Assembly: GCF_005869875.1 (NCBI RefSeq)
Contig: NZ_VAWG01000003.1
Location: 1 to 64,000, forward strand
Direction of reading: 5' to 3'
Length of the DNA: 64,000 bases
Origin: Paenibacillus pinistramenti
Lineage (GTDB): Bacteria > Bacillota > Bacilli > Paenibacillales > Paenibacillaceae
Both the position numbers and the translations under genes were made by a program. The first letter of the stretch is position 1. The number at the start of each line of letters is the position of its first letter. Below the pieces are notes generated by a model that searched no databases, was not told where the DNA came from, and saw nothing but the letters and a program-made list of their open reading frames with translations. Of the stretch, positions 9,886 through 19,541 are shown in pieces.

Positions 9886-11745
9886 TTACAGTACTTGAAT
9901 TTCTGTGCCCGGGGAGAGCAGCTTGAACAGTTCTTCTACATTGATACGGGCTGAGTCATCCTCGAACGAACTGTCGCGGAAAACCACTCGAAGCGGTTGA
10001 TCTGCTGCTATTTGTTGGATGACCGATTCAGTTACATTCTCATCAAAGCAGGCGATTAACGAGTTGCCTGCGACGTAATGGACAGTTCTGCCCTCTATTT
10101 CCCTGGTTTCCATTGGCAGCGAAAGTTCAAGTCCGCACTCCAGCATGACCTGGATAAGCAAATCTTCGCCAGTGCGGTCTTCCTTGATGTTCGTTGCCGC
10201 ATCATCCATATCCATCTGGACGATCTTATCCGGTGTATAGTACACATCCTTCATGTTGCTGGAATCTACACGGTAGACGCGGAAGCCATAGTCGATGTCC
10301 GCGCCTGTTTCTTCTTTGATTTTCTTGGCGGCGCGACGGATGCGTTCTTTGCCGATTTCGCAGATGTTGGTTAACCCTATATTCTGTCCCTCAGCAGCAG
10401 CATCAATAGCTTCAGGTATTTGAATCATAATATACCTTCTGCGTCCAGATTCCTTAGCGTTCAACTTCAAAACAACTTCGGCAGTAGTCGCAGAACCCGA
10501 AAAGAAATCTAAAATAATATCTGATGACCCGGTTACCTGCTCAATAAGCTGTTCTACCAACGAAAGCGGCTTAGAGTAATTAAATATTGGAATTTCAAAA
10601 TGATCTTTTATTGTTCTGGTTCCTTCAGAGTTCATGCCGACATCTAACAGCAAAGTAGAAATGGGATCAACATCTCTTCTAAGTTCACTCATAAATCTCT
10701 TAATCATTGGGCGCTTATTGGTATCTTCAGGGAATACTACTCTATCTTCATCAAGCAACTTCTTCATAGATTCAGGTATAAATGCCCACACTCGATTAGG
10801 ATTAGCCGTATATACTTTTCCTGTTTTAGGATCAACAAGGTCATAGAACTGGTTCGGTCTTTGATCTTTAGTCATACCAACTGTCAAATCCCCGAGAGTC
10901 CAGGGGCCCCTGGGATCATTATCGGGGTTGCTGTACGTCGAGTAATTTTTTTGTTTGCCTTTGAATACTACTCCACTATTTTTCCCATATGTTAATACAT
11001 ATTCATGATCAGTTGAGACTAGATTAGATGCCAATGCTGAAGAAGCTCTTCTTTTCCAAACGAAGCAACCTACAAACGAATCTCGGCCAAATACATCATC
11101 ACAGATCTTTTTCATGTTATCTATTTCATTATCATCAATGCTTATGAAGATAACTCCATCTTCCCTGAGCAAACTTCTAGATATTTTTATTCTTGAGTAC
11201 ATCATGGTTAACCAATCACTGTGAAACCGCCCATTGGAAGTAGGATTGGAAGTTAAACGATGGCCATCAACGCTGACCTGTCCAGATTCATCCAGGTACT
11301 CATCTACTGACTTCTTATAATTATCATTATAAACAAAGCTATCATTCCCCGTATTATACGGCGGATCAATATAAATACATTTCACTTTATTTAAATAGGA
11401 CTCCTGCAGCAGCTTCAATACCTCAAGGTTATCCCCTTCAATATACAGGTTCTCTGTCTCATCCCAGTTCACGCTGTCCTCTTTCACCGGGCGCAGCGTC
11501 TTGTCGATCGGGGTGTTGGCATGCAGGATCGCTTCCTTTTTCCCCGGCCAAGTCAATTGATAACGCTCTTTCTCCCCTTCAACCAATACATCGGACAGTT
11601 CTTGCCTCAGCAGATCGAAATCGACCGCTGTGGTTACATTCCCGTCAGAATCTTTTGTCTCTGTTATCACATTTGGAAAAAGAGAAGCCAGCTGCTCCAT
11701 GTTACGCTGAACCCCATCAGGTGACTTCATCGTTAATTTAGGCAT
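9886..11745 (-). CDS. Type III restriction-modification methyltransferase, Mod subunit
   Basis: This DNA adenine methyltransferase of the beta class provides sequence recognition for the type III complex. Motif IV is IYIDPPYNTGNDSF near residue 128. Motif I follows later in the chain as ILDFFSGSATTAEVVLKLN near 413, which is the order expected for the beta class. The region between them (about 150-400), with KRRASSALASNLVSTDHEYVL, would contain the target recognition domain. 619 aa, ATG behind GAGGGGATT. It heads the mod-res pair and is divergent from the XRE regulator. Its base composition is lower in GC around 10.4-11.4 kb than in the flanking genes, as is common in exchanged recognition domains. 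Confidence 0.93.
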   Translation of the reverse strand: MPKLTMKSPDGVQRNMEQLASLFPNVITETKDSDGNVTTAVDFDLLRQELSDVLVEGEKERYQLTWPGKKEAILHANTPIDKTLRPVKEDSVNWDETENLYIEGDNLEVLKLLQESYLNKVKCIYIDPPYNTGNDSFVYNDNYKKSVDEYLDESGQVSVDGHRLTSNPTSNGRFHSDWLTMMYSRIKISRSLLREDGVIFISIDDNEIDNMKKICDDVFGRDSFVGCFVWKRRASSALASNLVSTDHEYVLTYGKNSGVVFKGKQKNYSTYSNPDNDPRGPWTLGDLTVGMTKDQRPNQFYDLVDPKTGKVYTANPNRVWAFIPESMKKLLDEDRVVFPEDTNKRPMIKRFMSELRRDVDPISTLLLDVGMNSEGTRTIKDHFEIPIFNYSKPLSLVEQLIEQVTGSSDIILDFFSGSATTAEVVLKLNAKESGRRRYIMIQIPEAIDAAAEGQNIGLTNICEIGKERIRRAAKKIKEETGADIDYGFRVYRVDSSNMKDVYYTPDKIVQMDMDDAATNIKEDRTGEDLLIQVMLECGLELSLPMETREIEGRTVHYVAGNSLIACFDENVTESVIQQIAADQPLRVVFRDSSFEDDSARINVEELFKLLSPGTEIQVL

Positions 11746-11876
11746 ACAATCCCCTCGATTCTATTACATTGTCAAGGCAATTGTATCATTATAGTGAAAC
11801 ATATTAAATATTGTTTATTTATATTGGTATCTATTTTACAAGCAACTTTTACTACCCTCATTATGAGGTGAGTAAA

Positions 11877-12263
11877 ATGTCAGAGCTCAGCGAGCTAATC
11901 GGAAAGCAGATTCACTCCATTCGCAAGAAGAAAGGCCTCACGCAGGAGCAAGTGGCTGAAAGAACGGGCAAGGAAGGCTTCAACCGCTCCAGAATTTCCC
12001 GAATTGAACAAGGGCAGGACAACATTACGCTGGAGACACTTGAGACAATTATGACGGCTCTTGGAATCACTCCCTATGAGCTGTTTGATTTTAATCAATA
12101 CCAGGACCCGCTTGATTTTAAGGATAAGAGCGAGATGATAGAAGCTTACAAATACATGCTGATGGAAAGACCTGTAGATGAAATTAAATATGTCGTCCGC
12201 ACGACGAAAGACTTCTTTGGTACGGTAGATTCGAAGAATTCACTGAGCAAGGATAACAAATAA
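11877..12263 (+). CDS. XRE-family transcriptional regulator
   Basis: A 128-residue protein with an N-terminal helix-turn-helix of the Xre/Cro type (residues about 5-65: IRKKKGLTQEQVAERTG and RSRISRIEQGQDNITLETLE), followed by a short C-terminal tail. The reading frame is open further upstream, but the ATG at 11877 has TGAGGTGAG in front. It is the only gene on the plus strand inside the 6-22 kb island and is divergent from mod across a 131-bp gap. This arrangement resembles controller proteins of R-M systems that delay restriction. That role is inferred. Confidence 0.85.
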   Translation: MSELSELIGKQIHSIRKKKGLTQEQVAERTGKEGFNRSRISRIEQGQDNITLETLETIMTALGITPYELFDFNQYQDPLDFKDKSEMIEAYKYMLMERPVDEIKYVVRTTKDFFGTVDSKNSLSKDNK

Positions 12264-12286
12264 GGCCTGTTCGAATGAACAGACCT
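12264..12286 (+). terminator. Hairpin between XRE gene and DUF4391 gene
   Basis: GGCCTGTTC and GAACAGACC form a stem with one mismatch around a GAAT loop, in the 39-bp space between the convergent XRE and DUF4391 genes. It can serve both directions. The T-tract is weak. Confidence 0.45.
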
Positions 12287-12302
12287 TTAAGCAAACATTT
12301 AA

Positions 12303-12956
12303 TTAGTTAATCAGCTGATTCAGTTCCCTTCGTTTACGCTGAAGTTCCATATTAAGCTCAACCTTACGGTTGAACTGTTTCTCACTCCGCATCTTAGCCT
12401 CCAGCCTTTGGCACTCCAGTTTCAGCTTGTCTATTCGGGCCTGCTGCTCCAGTGCGTCAATAAGCTTAACATCAGGACTAGAGTTAACGGGCAGCAGCCC
12501 TCGAATTATGTTCTCATATACCGCCTTCAGGTCGAGCCCCTGCAGCAGATTCATATTCAAGTTCTCTACCGGCTGCCACTGTGTCTCATGGTAGGAACGA
12601 ACCACAGAACGGTTGTCGTCCATCTGATTTCGCTCTTTGAAGGCAATAGCGAGTTTGACCATTCCTTCATTCATCAAGACATGGAGGATTGGATAAGGGA
12701 TCGCTTTGTCTATGCTCCTCAGCAGGTCCTGGGAATAACTCCTCTCTTTCAAATGAATTTCAAACACCTGGATTTCTTCAACGTCATCCTTGGGGCTAAG
12801 CCGGATTGTTTCCTTGGATAGCTTGTGCTTCCAAATGATTGTATCGACTTGATCAGTGAACAACTCCTTCAGATGCTGATTAGCATGCAGTTTGTCGTAG
12901 AATTTGTTCTTTGGAATTTTACGGTTGACGATTGTGTTTGACGGCAATTGAAACAT
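12303..12956 (-). CDS. DUF4391 domain-containing protein
   Basis: A 217-residue protein of the DUF4391 family, which has no known biochemical activity but is repeatedly found next to helicases and methyltransferases of defence loci. Visible features are an N-terminal basic region (FQLPSNTIVNRKIPKNKFYDKL), a central mixed alpha/beta part with an IPYPILHVLM stretch, and a charged C-terminal coiled coil (about 165-217, QQARIDKLKLECQRLEAKM). Its ATG overlaps the stop codon of the upstream SNF2-type helicase gene (TAATG), so the two are translationally coupled and probably act together. Confidence 0.85.
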   Translation of the reverse strand: MFQLPSNTIVNRKIPKNKFYDKLHANQHLKELFTDQVDTIIWKHKLSKETIRLSPKDDVEEIQVFEIHLKERSYSQDLLRSIDKAIPYPILHVLMNEGMVKLAIAFKERNQMDDNRSVVRSYHETQWQPVENLNMNLLQGLDLKAVYENIIRGLLPVNSSPDVKLIDALEQQARIDKLKLECQRLEAKMRSEKQFNRKVELNMELQRKRRELNQLIN

Positions 12957-15900
12957 TATCCATTCACCTGCCTTATGACGACAAAGGTAATGAGTTCAAA
13001 GTCCTCCAGTCCCTTGATCGAATCGATTAAAGCCGTTGTTCCTCCCGAGCTGAATAAGCTATCCAGATCGCTTTCTTCCTTCACCTCTACAATTGAACGG
13101 ATGGCCTCCTCCAGAAGCACTGAATACATATCCATCTTCTTGCCGTCTTTCGTCGCCTCGTTAAAGCTGCGACAAGCTTCTAAGACCGGCTCAGATTGCC
13201 CTCTGCAGATCGCCCGAATCATATCAAGTGTCTTCTTAACGTCCATATGATTGGTTAACACTTCACCATCATCACTCAGATAGACCAGATAAAAGGGATG
13301 CAGTCTATTCTGCTTGTCGGGATTCAGTTCCTCATTAATATTGCGAAGAACAAATATAACCCCCGGCTTTGCGCCCTTCTCCTCGTCAGCGGCTACTACT
13401 GCATGCAGCCCGCTTGGAACCTTATCAAGCTCGCCGTTCTCCTTCACATAGTTCACCAGGTCCATCCGGAAATCGTTAAGACCCAGGTCAGTAATGGACA
13501 CTCCGGTATTCATATCGTCGAGATCGACGACTTCCTTCTGCAGCCGATTTAGCTGCTGCTTCCGGTATTCCAGATCGCTGGATTGATTGAACAAGACGTT
13601 GTCGTCTCCTGTGGCCGTCATGTCCATAATGACCATGCGATTCTCAACCCGCTCCTTCAATTGAATGTACTCATCCAGCGTCATGTTGGGCCAGAAGTTG
13701 ACCAGTTGGATTTCTTTATTCCTTGATCCGATCCTGTCGATCCGTCCGAACCGTTGAATAATGCGAACCGGGTTCCAGTGAATATCATAGTTGATGAGGA
13801 AATCACAATCCTGCAAATTCTGCCCTTCAGAGATGCAATCAGAAGCAATCAGCAGATCGATTTCGCCTTCGACAGCGGGCATGGTCAGATGCTTCTCCTT
13901 GGATCGCGGCGAGAAGCACGTCAGCAGTGTGCTGATATCGTTACGCAAACCAGCGGAATTTTTATTCTCGTCGCTGCCCACGATTTTTGCCGTATCCATA
14001 CCATACTTTGACTTCATGTATTCAGATAAGTGCGTGTACAAATATGCCGTGGTATCGGTAAATGCACTAAAAATAATAACTTTCCGATTGCCTGGATTAA
14101 TCGGTTGACGAATCTTCTGGTCGATTACCTGTTTTAATACATTTAGTTTCTTATCGTGCTCAGGCGAAACCTTATGCATCTCATTCAGCAATGCTGTCAG
14201 TACGTTACAATCACTGGTTAAGTCTTCCTTCCAGCGGAGAACGTCCATATCCGATAAGTTAATCTTAATTGTCCCGCCAATATTAAAGTCTTCATCCAGC
14301 CAGTCATCCTCATCGAGATTAGTGCTCTCAATATCGGTGTAATCAACATCACCGGATTTACCGCTGCGCTCAAAGGCCTCAATCTGCCGGAGCGTCCCCT
14401 CCAGCTTGGATATAATCTTCGACAGGGTCAGCCGGAAGGATTCTACGGAGCTTTCCAGCCGCTTCAACAAGTTAATGCGCATGAGGATTTGGAGGCTGCC
14501 TTCGCGGTCCACTTGCCTAAAGCTTCCGCTCCCCCCCTTGACGCTGGTGTCATACAGATCTTCATAGAAGCGAAGACGGCTAGGCTGGATGTATTTGAAC
14601 GGAGCATAAATGCCCAGGTTTATTCTCGACAGTTCCGTAAATATTTCGTTGTAACCGAGAACATCCGTCCGGTCTGTCAAATCGCAAAACTTGGATACCG
14701 GTGGTAACCGCCTTGGGAATTCGCCGATCTCCTCAGCCTTATAATACTTTTGAATATGCTTCCGCGAGCGTGCGATGGTCAGGCTATCCAACAGCTCAAA
14801 GAAATCAAAATCAAGCATTCCGAGAAGCGTTTCTGTTGTCCGCTCAGCCGGTTCCAGCTTTGACCACTGATTAAAGGCAGACTGTGCCCGTTTGAAGATA
14901 TCGTTGATTCCCCGCTCCGTCCCCAGCTTGTTGTCGATCTCTTCAGGATTCCCTTCGTAGGCCAGAGCAAGTTGATTGCGAAGATCCATGAACTTGTTGT
15001 TGACCGGAGTCGCGGACAGCATGAGTACCCTGGTCTTTACGCCGTTCTTAAGCACTTTACGCATCAGTTTCTGATAGCGCGTTTCTTTATCTTTCTTGGC
15101 TTCGTTATTCCGGAAATTATGGGACTCATCGATTACGAGCAGGTCATAGTTGCCCCAGTTCAGCCGGTCCAGCGGAATATCGTTGGATTTGCCACGCTCG
15201 CGCGAAACATCTGTATGATAGAGAACATCATATCGAAGCCGGTCTGTATACAAAATATTATTCGTAACATTCTGTTTATACGTCAGCCAGTTATCCCCTA
15301 GTTTCTTGGGACAGAGCACCAAAACCGACTTATTACGCAGCTCATAATACTTGATAATTCCTAAAGCAGTAAACGTCTTACCCAGACCAACACTGTCTGC
15401 CAGGATGCAGCCATTGTATTTCTCAAGCTTGTTAATCGCACCCAGCACAGCATCTTTCTGAAAGTGGTACAACCTTTTCCAGATTTCCGTGTCCTTGAAC
15501 CCTGTTGCTTCATTCGGCAAAATATCCTCTGTAATGTCCGACAGAAATTCATTAAAGATATTGTACAGAATGACATAGTAGATAAACTCCGGCGAGTTCT
15601 CCCTGTATACGGATGAAATATGCTCAACAACCTGATCGGTAACATCCTCAAGCTTGCTCTTATCGTTCCAAAGTTGGTCAAACAGTTCAAAATACATTTT
15701 TGTAAACGGGGCTTCGTTCAGCTTGTTGACCATCTTGGATAAGGCATTGCCTTTCTCGTATCCCAGATCCACCGTAGTAAAGCCGTCCAAAGGCATGTAG
15801 GTTACGGATTCCTCCGCCCCCTGCAGATTGGCCATCCCCTGCATAGAACCGGAAGTTCTGTTTGATTTGAAGGTAACTTTCTTCCGAATCCAATCACTGC

Positions 15901-16210
15901 ATTCTTTGGCGATGGATTTAAGTGTCATCTCGTTCTTAAGCCGGAGTTCAAATTCTGTCCCGTATAAACTCTTCTCGCGGCCCCGTTTAGGGATGTAGAA
16001 TTCCCTCTTCTCCTTCTTGAAGCTGTCTGCAATGAAGGTAGGAGAAGTAAAGATGAAGCGGACTTCATCAATCTGGTTAAGCTCCTTCATTAATGCCTCA
16101 TAAGCATAAATAGAAAAACAGGAGGCTGCTACAGACAGCTTCCCGCCCTTACGAATAGTTTGCTTTAAATCATCACCAAATAGCTTATCGATATTATTAA
16201 TAACTTCCAT
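12956..16210 (-). CDS. SNF2-type helicase with N-terminal PLD-like domain
   Basis: 1084 residues. The N-terminal part (about 1-200) looks like a degenerate phospholipase D-like nuclease domain; it has a GMANLQG segment but no clear HKD pair. Superfamily 2 Snf2/RapA-like motor motifs follow: ADSVGLGKT near 273, VIDESHNF near 360, MLSATPVNN near 395, and IQRFGRIDRIGSRN near 823. A charged helical linker lies at about 620-700. Such proteins translocate on double-stranded DNA. The ATG follows AAGAGGTCAACG. It sits 28 nt after the AddA-like gene and overlaps the DUF4391 gene. Helicases of this architecture are typical of defence loci such as DISARM-like systems, but the other DISARM genes are absent. 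Confidence 0.88.
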   Translation of the reverse strand: MEVINNIDKLFGDDLKQTIRKGGKLSVAASCFSIYAYEALMKELNQIDEVRFIFTSPTFIADSFKKEKREFYIPKRGREKSLYGTEFELRLKNEMTLKSIAKECSDWIRKKVTFKSNRTSGSMQGMANLQGAEESVTYMPLDGFTTVDLGYEKGNALSKMVNKLNEAPFTKMYFELFDQLWNDKSKLEDVTDQVVEHISSVYRENSPEFIYYVILYNIFNEFLSDITEDILPNEATGFKDTEIWKRLYHFQKDAVLGAINKLEKYNGCILADSVGLGKTFTALGIIKYYELRNKSVLVLCPKKLGDNWLTYKQNVTNNILYTDRLRYDVLYHTDVSRERGKSNDIPLDRLNWGNYDLLVIDESHNFRNNEAKKDKETRYQKLMRKVLKNGVKTRVLMLSATPVNNKFMDLRNQLALAYEGNPEEIDNKLGTERGINDIFKRAQSAFNQWSKLEPAERTTETLLGMLDFDFFELLDSLTIARSRKHIQKYYKAEEIGEFPRRLPPVSKFCDLTDRTDVLGYNEIFTELSRINLGIYAPFKYIQPSRLRFYEDLYDTSVKGGSGSFRQVDREGSLQILMRINLLKRLESSVESFRLTLSKIISKLEGTLRQIEAFERSGKSGDVDYTDIESTNLDEDDWLDEDFNIGGTIKINLSDMDVLRWKEDLTSDCNVLTALLNEMHKVSPEHDKKLNVLKQVIDQKIRQPINPGNRKVIIFSAFTDTTAYLYTHLSEYMKSKYGMDTAKIVGSDENKNSAGLRNDISTLLTCFSPRSKEKHLTMPAVEGEIDLLIASDCISEGQNLQDCDFLINYDIHWNPVRIIQRFGRIDRIGSRNKEIQLVNFWPNMTLDEYIQLKERVENRMVIMDMTATGDDNVLFNQSSDLEYRKQQLNRLQKEVVDLDDMNTGVSITDLGLNDFRMDLVNYVKENGELDKVPSGLHAVVAADEEKGAKPGVIFVLRNINEELNPDKQNRLHPFYLVYLSDDGEVLTNHMDVKKTLDMIRAICRGQSEPVLEACRSFNEATKDGKKMDMYSVLLEEAIRSIVEVKEESDLDSLFSSGGTTALIDSIKGLEDFELITFVVIRQVNG

Positions 16211-16238
16211 CGTTGACCTCTTGTTTTAAAAAGATTGT

Positions 16239-19200
16239 CTACCTTTTTTCGACAATTTTACTGTAAAATCCTTCAACTAGCGATGTAAAATATAACGCCG
16301 ACTCTTTCACCTTGTAGCCGAAAGTGTTCGTCAGCTCCCCCGCATAAGCCTCCACCTGCGGACGGTAATAATCAATGAACGACTGGAGATTCTCTTCCGT
16401 CACGCTGTCCGTTTTAAAATCAACAATGACCCATCCGTCCTCTTCCTCGAACAGGAAGTCGATCACGCCGCGTACATAAGCAGCCGGCTCGTTATTTTCA
16501 TTCTGCTTGTGCACCATAATCGGCACTTCAAAAAGTCTCCGCCGCGCACGCAGGCTGCGCTGCCAGAGCTCGCCGGCCAGCACGTTCCGTACCATTTGAA
16601 CAGCGGCTTGAATATGCTCTGCGGCCAGACCTTCCTCCTCAGCCAGCAGACAGACCGCATCCTCCAGCTCTTCCTCAGGCAGGCCCTTGCCCAGTAGCTC
16701 GATCGTCCGGTGAACGACGCTTCCGAATGCCATCCCTTTGCCTTCCGACGACCATTCCGGTTTATCGCCGCCTGCTTTGGTCAGCCCCGTAACCGATGCA
16801 AGAGCATACGTAGGCTGAGCGATCGCTCCCAGTCTCTGCTGGCGGATCGTCTTAATCTGGGCCAGGTCCGGTCCTGTCAACAGGGCGGTATCCTGCTGTA
16901 CCATCGCCACTGCTCTACTCCCCGTTTCTTCGGCAGACCGGGCAGGAATATCGAGCTCACGGGCGAATTCCATCCCCTCGGCAAGCGGCGTCCAGGGACA
17001 CTTCGCCGGCTGATCCGGATATAAGCTGATGACCAGCATTTGCTTGGGACGTGTTGCGGCAACATAGAGCAGCCGGTCCTTCTCTGCGCTTGAGAAAGAA
17101 CGTTCCTTTTGACTCATTTCCTCCCAGCCCGCGGGGCCGGCGATTAATTCGGTTTTAAACTCTCCTACGCTTCTGCTTATCGTAAAATATCCTTCCGCCG
17201 GATCAGCCGAACGATTGATGTACTGCGCCGCATCATGGTCGAACTCCCCGCACGGACAAGCAAGGAATACAATCGGCGCTTCAAGTCCTTTTGCTTTGTG
17301 CAGGTTCATGATCCGGACTGCCTGGCTGCCCCCGGCATACAGACTTGAGGTTTCCATACCGCGGCCTGCCAGCATATTCTCGGCAGCCCTCCGCAGCTCC
17401 GGCCAGCTCGAACCCGCTAAAGGATCGCCCTGAAGAAGCTGCAAGGTTCGCAGCAGAGTCCCCGCTCGAATAGAGCCTGCAGGCAGGGTTGAGATATAGG
17501 GCAGCAAGCCCAGGTCCTCAATAATCAGGCTGAGCGCAGTAGCAGCATTTTTCGTCCGAACCAGGTCCCGGTAATCTCGTATTCTGCCCAGTACGGCGGC
17601 AGCCGCTCTTGCCTCTTCGCTGCATTCCTCCATTTCCGGCAGGTTAAATAAGGAGAAGCGGAAGCCTGCCTGTTTATAAGCCCATAGCTGCTGGTCGCTT
17701 AAGCCAAAAAACATTCCGCGCATCACCGCCAGCAGTGCCGGCTGATCCGCAGGGTCATCTAAATAACGAACCAGCTGCAGCAGCGCGGCTTGCTCTTCGT
17801 ATACCGTCGTGCTTCCGGAAGTATCAGCAGGAATGCCGTACAAATCAAGCTGCTCCGCATAGAGATGGATGAACTCGCGGGTTTTGGTCAGGATCAGGAA
17901 ATCGCTGGGGACCGCAGCCCGGGTGCTGCCGTCACTCTGGGCAATTTGCACCTGTCCGTTCCAGCAGGCCCAGGAGATATATCTGGCAATCTGCTCCGCA
18001 TCCAGCTGGGCAACCACGGCTTTGCCGCCGGAGATTTTTGAATAGCTGATGACATAAATGCCATGCGGCGTTCTCCGGTCTGCTTGAGGATTTGGGGTAT
18101 GAGTCTCCATCTTCACATAAGCGGCCTGAACCTCCGATTCGGAAGCAGGCAGTTTACCTGTAAATTGGCCGTTAATAAAATCACCGATGGAATGGACGGA
18201 ACGGAAGTTGGCGGTTAACCGCAGAACTGCGCCACAGCCGGAGATGCGCGCTTTGACCTCGTTATAGATCGAAATATCCGCTCTGCGAAAACGGTAGATC
18301 GACTGCTTGGGATCGCCTACCACAAACAAGGAGCCGGGTCTCGGCGTTAACTGCCTCCAATCCCGCACCAAATCGCCTGTTTCGCACTCCCCTTCCCCTG
18401 TCAGCAGGAACATGAGCTCAGCCTGAATCGGATCCGTATCCTGGAATTCATCGACAAGCAGCCGGGTATAACGCTCTGCGAAATAAGCTCTAACTTCCCT
18501 GTTCTCACGCACTAATTCAGCGGCCTGCAGAAGCAGGTCCTGAAAATTCAATTTTCCTGCGGCCAGTTTACGGGACCCGTAATAAGCAAGCGCCGGCTGA
18601 ACAAAGCAAATGAGCTTCGGATACAAAAATTCCCGCCACTCCTGCAGAAATGGATAGAGGACTCGGCTTTGCCAATCCGGAAAGTTCTTTTTCACCTCTC
18701 CAGCATATTCTTTAGAGGTCCAGCGGTTAAGCGTCACGTCGAGCTTGCGGTCAAACTCCTTTGCGATTTCGAGTATCCGCATGTCATCGGATAAATCGGC
18801 GTACCGCAGCTTCCGGCGGGTTTGCCGCACCAGCTTCTGCACCGTATCCCAGCCCTTGTCCGGCTCGGCGGTTGGTATGTAAGGAGAAGCAGCTTCAATC
18901 AGCGGAAAAAGGGTCTCCCGAATCCGGTCAAAATTGGGCCGCGCTCGCTCTTCACAAGGAATCTCGACATCCGTAAATAAAGACACCCGGTCATACACGT
19001 CCTTAAGGGTATTGACATCAACCCCGAGCGATAACAGCTCATCCAGCCGCGAACGTGCCTCTCCATCCAGTCCGGCCATGTAGTCATCCCAGCAATAGGC
19101 GCGGAACAGCTGATCCTGATCTTCGTCCATTTCCTCAAAAGAAGGATCCAGGCCTGCCTCAATCGGCCGTTCCCGCAGCAGGGACCCGCAGAAGGAGTGG

Positions 19201-19541
19201 ATCGTTCCAATAAAGATAAGGTCCAGATTTTCCAGAGCCTTACCCAGTCTTTCCCTAGTTAAAAAATCCTCTTCTGCTCCCCGGAATGCCTGCTCCAATG
19301 CCAGCCGGAAGCGTTCCTTCATCTCATCTGCAGCTTTGTTTGTAAAGGTAATGGCGGCAATCTGCTCCACCTTAACGCCCGACTTGATTAACGAGAGAAG
19401 TCTGCCCACGAGACTCGTTGTTTTGCCGGAACCGGCTCCGGCCTCCACCAGCAGGGTGGTGTCCAGGTCTGCAAGAATCCGGCTGCGGTCAGCCAGGTCT
19501 GCCGGGTCTACCCGTCTATTTGGTTGATGTAGTTCAGTCAA
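16239..19541 (-). CDS. UvrD/AddA-like helicase-nuclease
   Basis: An 1100-residue superfamily 1A helicase with a RecB-type nuclease at the C-terminus, the architecture of AddA. Motifs are EAGAGSGKT (residues about 32-40), LVDEFQDTDP near 363, GDPKQSIYRFRRADI near 415, LTANFRS near 440, MNLHKAKGLE near 745 and LLYVAATRPKQ near 825. The nuclease core is GVIDFLFEEEDGWVIVDFKTDS near 1020-1040, followed by Y and Q of the RecB motif. The gene overlaps the AddB-like gene by 8 nt, so the two probably form a dimer. It is shorter than typical AddA (about 1200 aa). Because it is co-transcribed with restriction genes, it may be a defence-specific AddAB paralogue rather than the housekeeping enzyme; the rest of the genome would decide. 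Confidence 0.88.
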   Translation of the reverse strand: MTELHQPNRRVDPADLADRSRILADLDTTLLVEAGAGSGKTTSLVGRLLSLIKSGVKVEQIAAITFTNKAADEMKERFRLALEQAFRGAEEDFLTRERLGKALENLDLIFIGTIHSFCGSLLRERPIEAGLDPSFEEMDEDQDQLFRAYCWDDYMAGLDGEARSRLDELLSLGVDVNTLKDVYDRVSLFTDVEIPCEERARPNFDRIRETLFPLIEAASPYIPTAEPDKGWDTVQKLVRQTRRKLRYADLSDDMRILEIAKEFDRKLDVTLNRWTSKEYAGEVKKNFPDWQSRVLYPFLQEWREFLYPKLICFVQPALAYYGSRKLAAGKLNFQDLLLQAAELVRENREVRAYFAERYTRLLVDEFQDTDPIQAELMFLLTGEGECETGDLVRDWRQLTPRPGSLFVVGDPKQSIYRFRRADISIYNEVKARISGCGAVLRLTANFRSVHSIGDFINGQFTGKLPASESEVQAAYVKMETHTPNPQADRRTPHGIYVISYSKISGGKAVVAQLDAEQIARYISWACWNGQVQIAQSDGSTRAAVPSDFLILTKTREFIHLYAEQLDLYGIPADTSGSTTVYEEQAALLQLVRYLDDPADQPALLAVMRGMFFGLSDQQLWAYKQAGFRFSLFNLPEMEECSEEARAAAAVLGRIRDYRDLVRTKNAATALSLIIEDLGLLPYISTLPAGSIRAGTLLRTLQLLQGDPLAGSSWPELRRAAENMLAGRGMETSSLYAGGSQAVRIMNLHKAKGLEAPIVFLACPCGEFDHDAAQYINRSADPAEGYFTISRSVGEFKTELIAGPAGWEEMSQKERSFSSAEKDRLLYVAATRPKQMLVISLYPDQPAKCPWTPLAEGMEFARELDIPARSAEETGSRAVAMVQQDTALLTGPDLAQIKTIRQQRLGAIAQPTYALASVTGLTKAGGDKPEWSSEGKGMAFGSVVHRTIELLGKGLPEEELEDAVCLLAEEEGLAAEHIQAAVQMVRNVLAGELWQRSLRARRRLFEVPIMVHKQNENNEPAAYVRGVIDFLFEEEDGWVIVDFKTDSVTEENLQSFIDYYRPQVEAYAGELTNTFGYKVKESALYFTSLVEGFYSKIVEKR

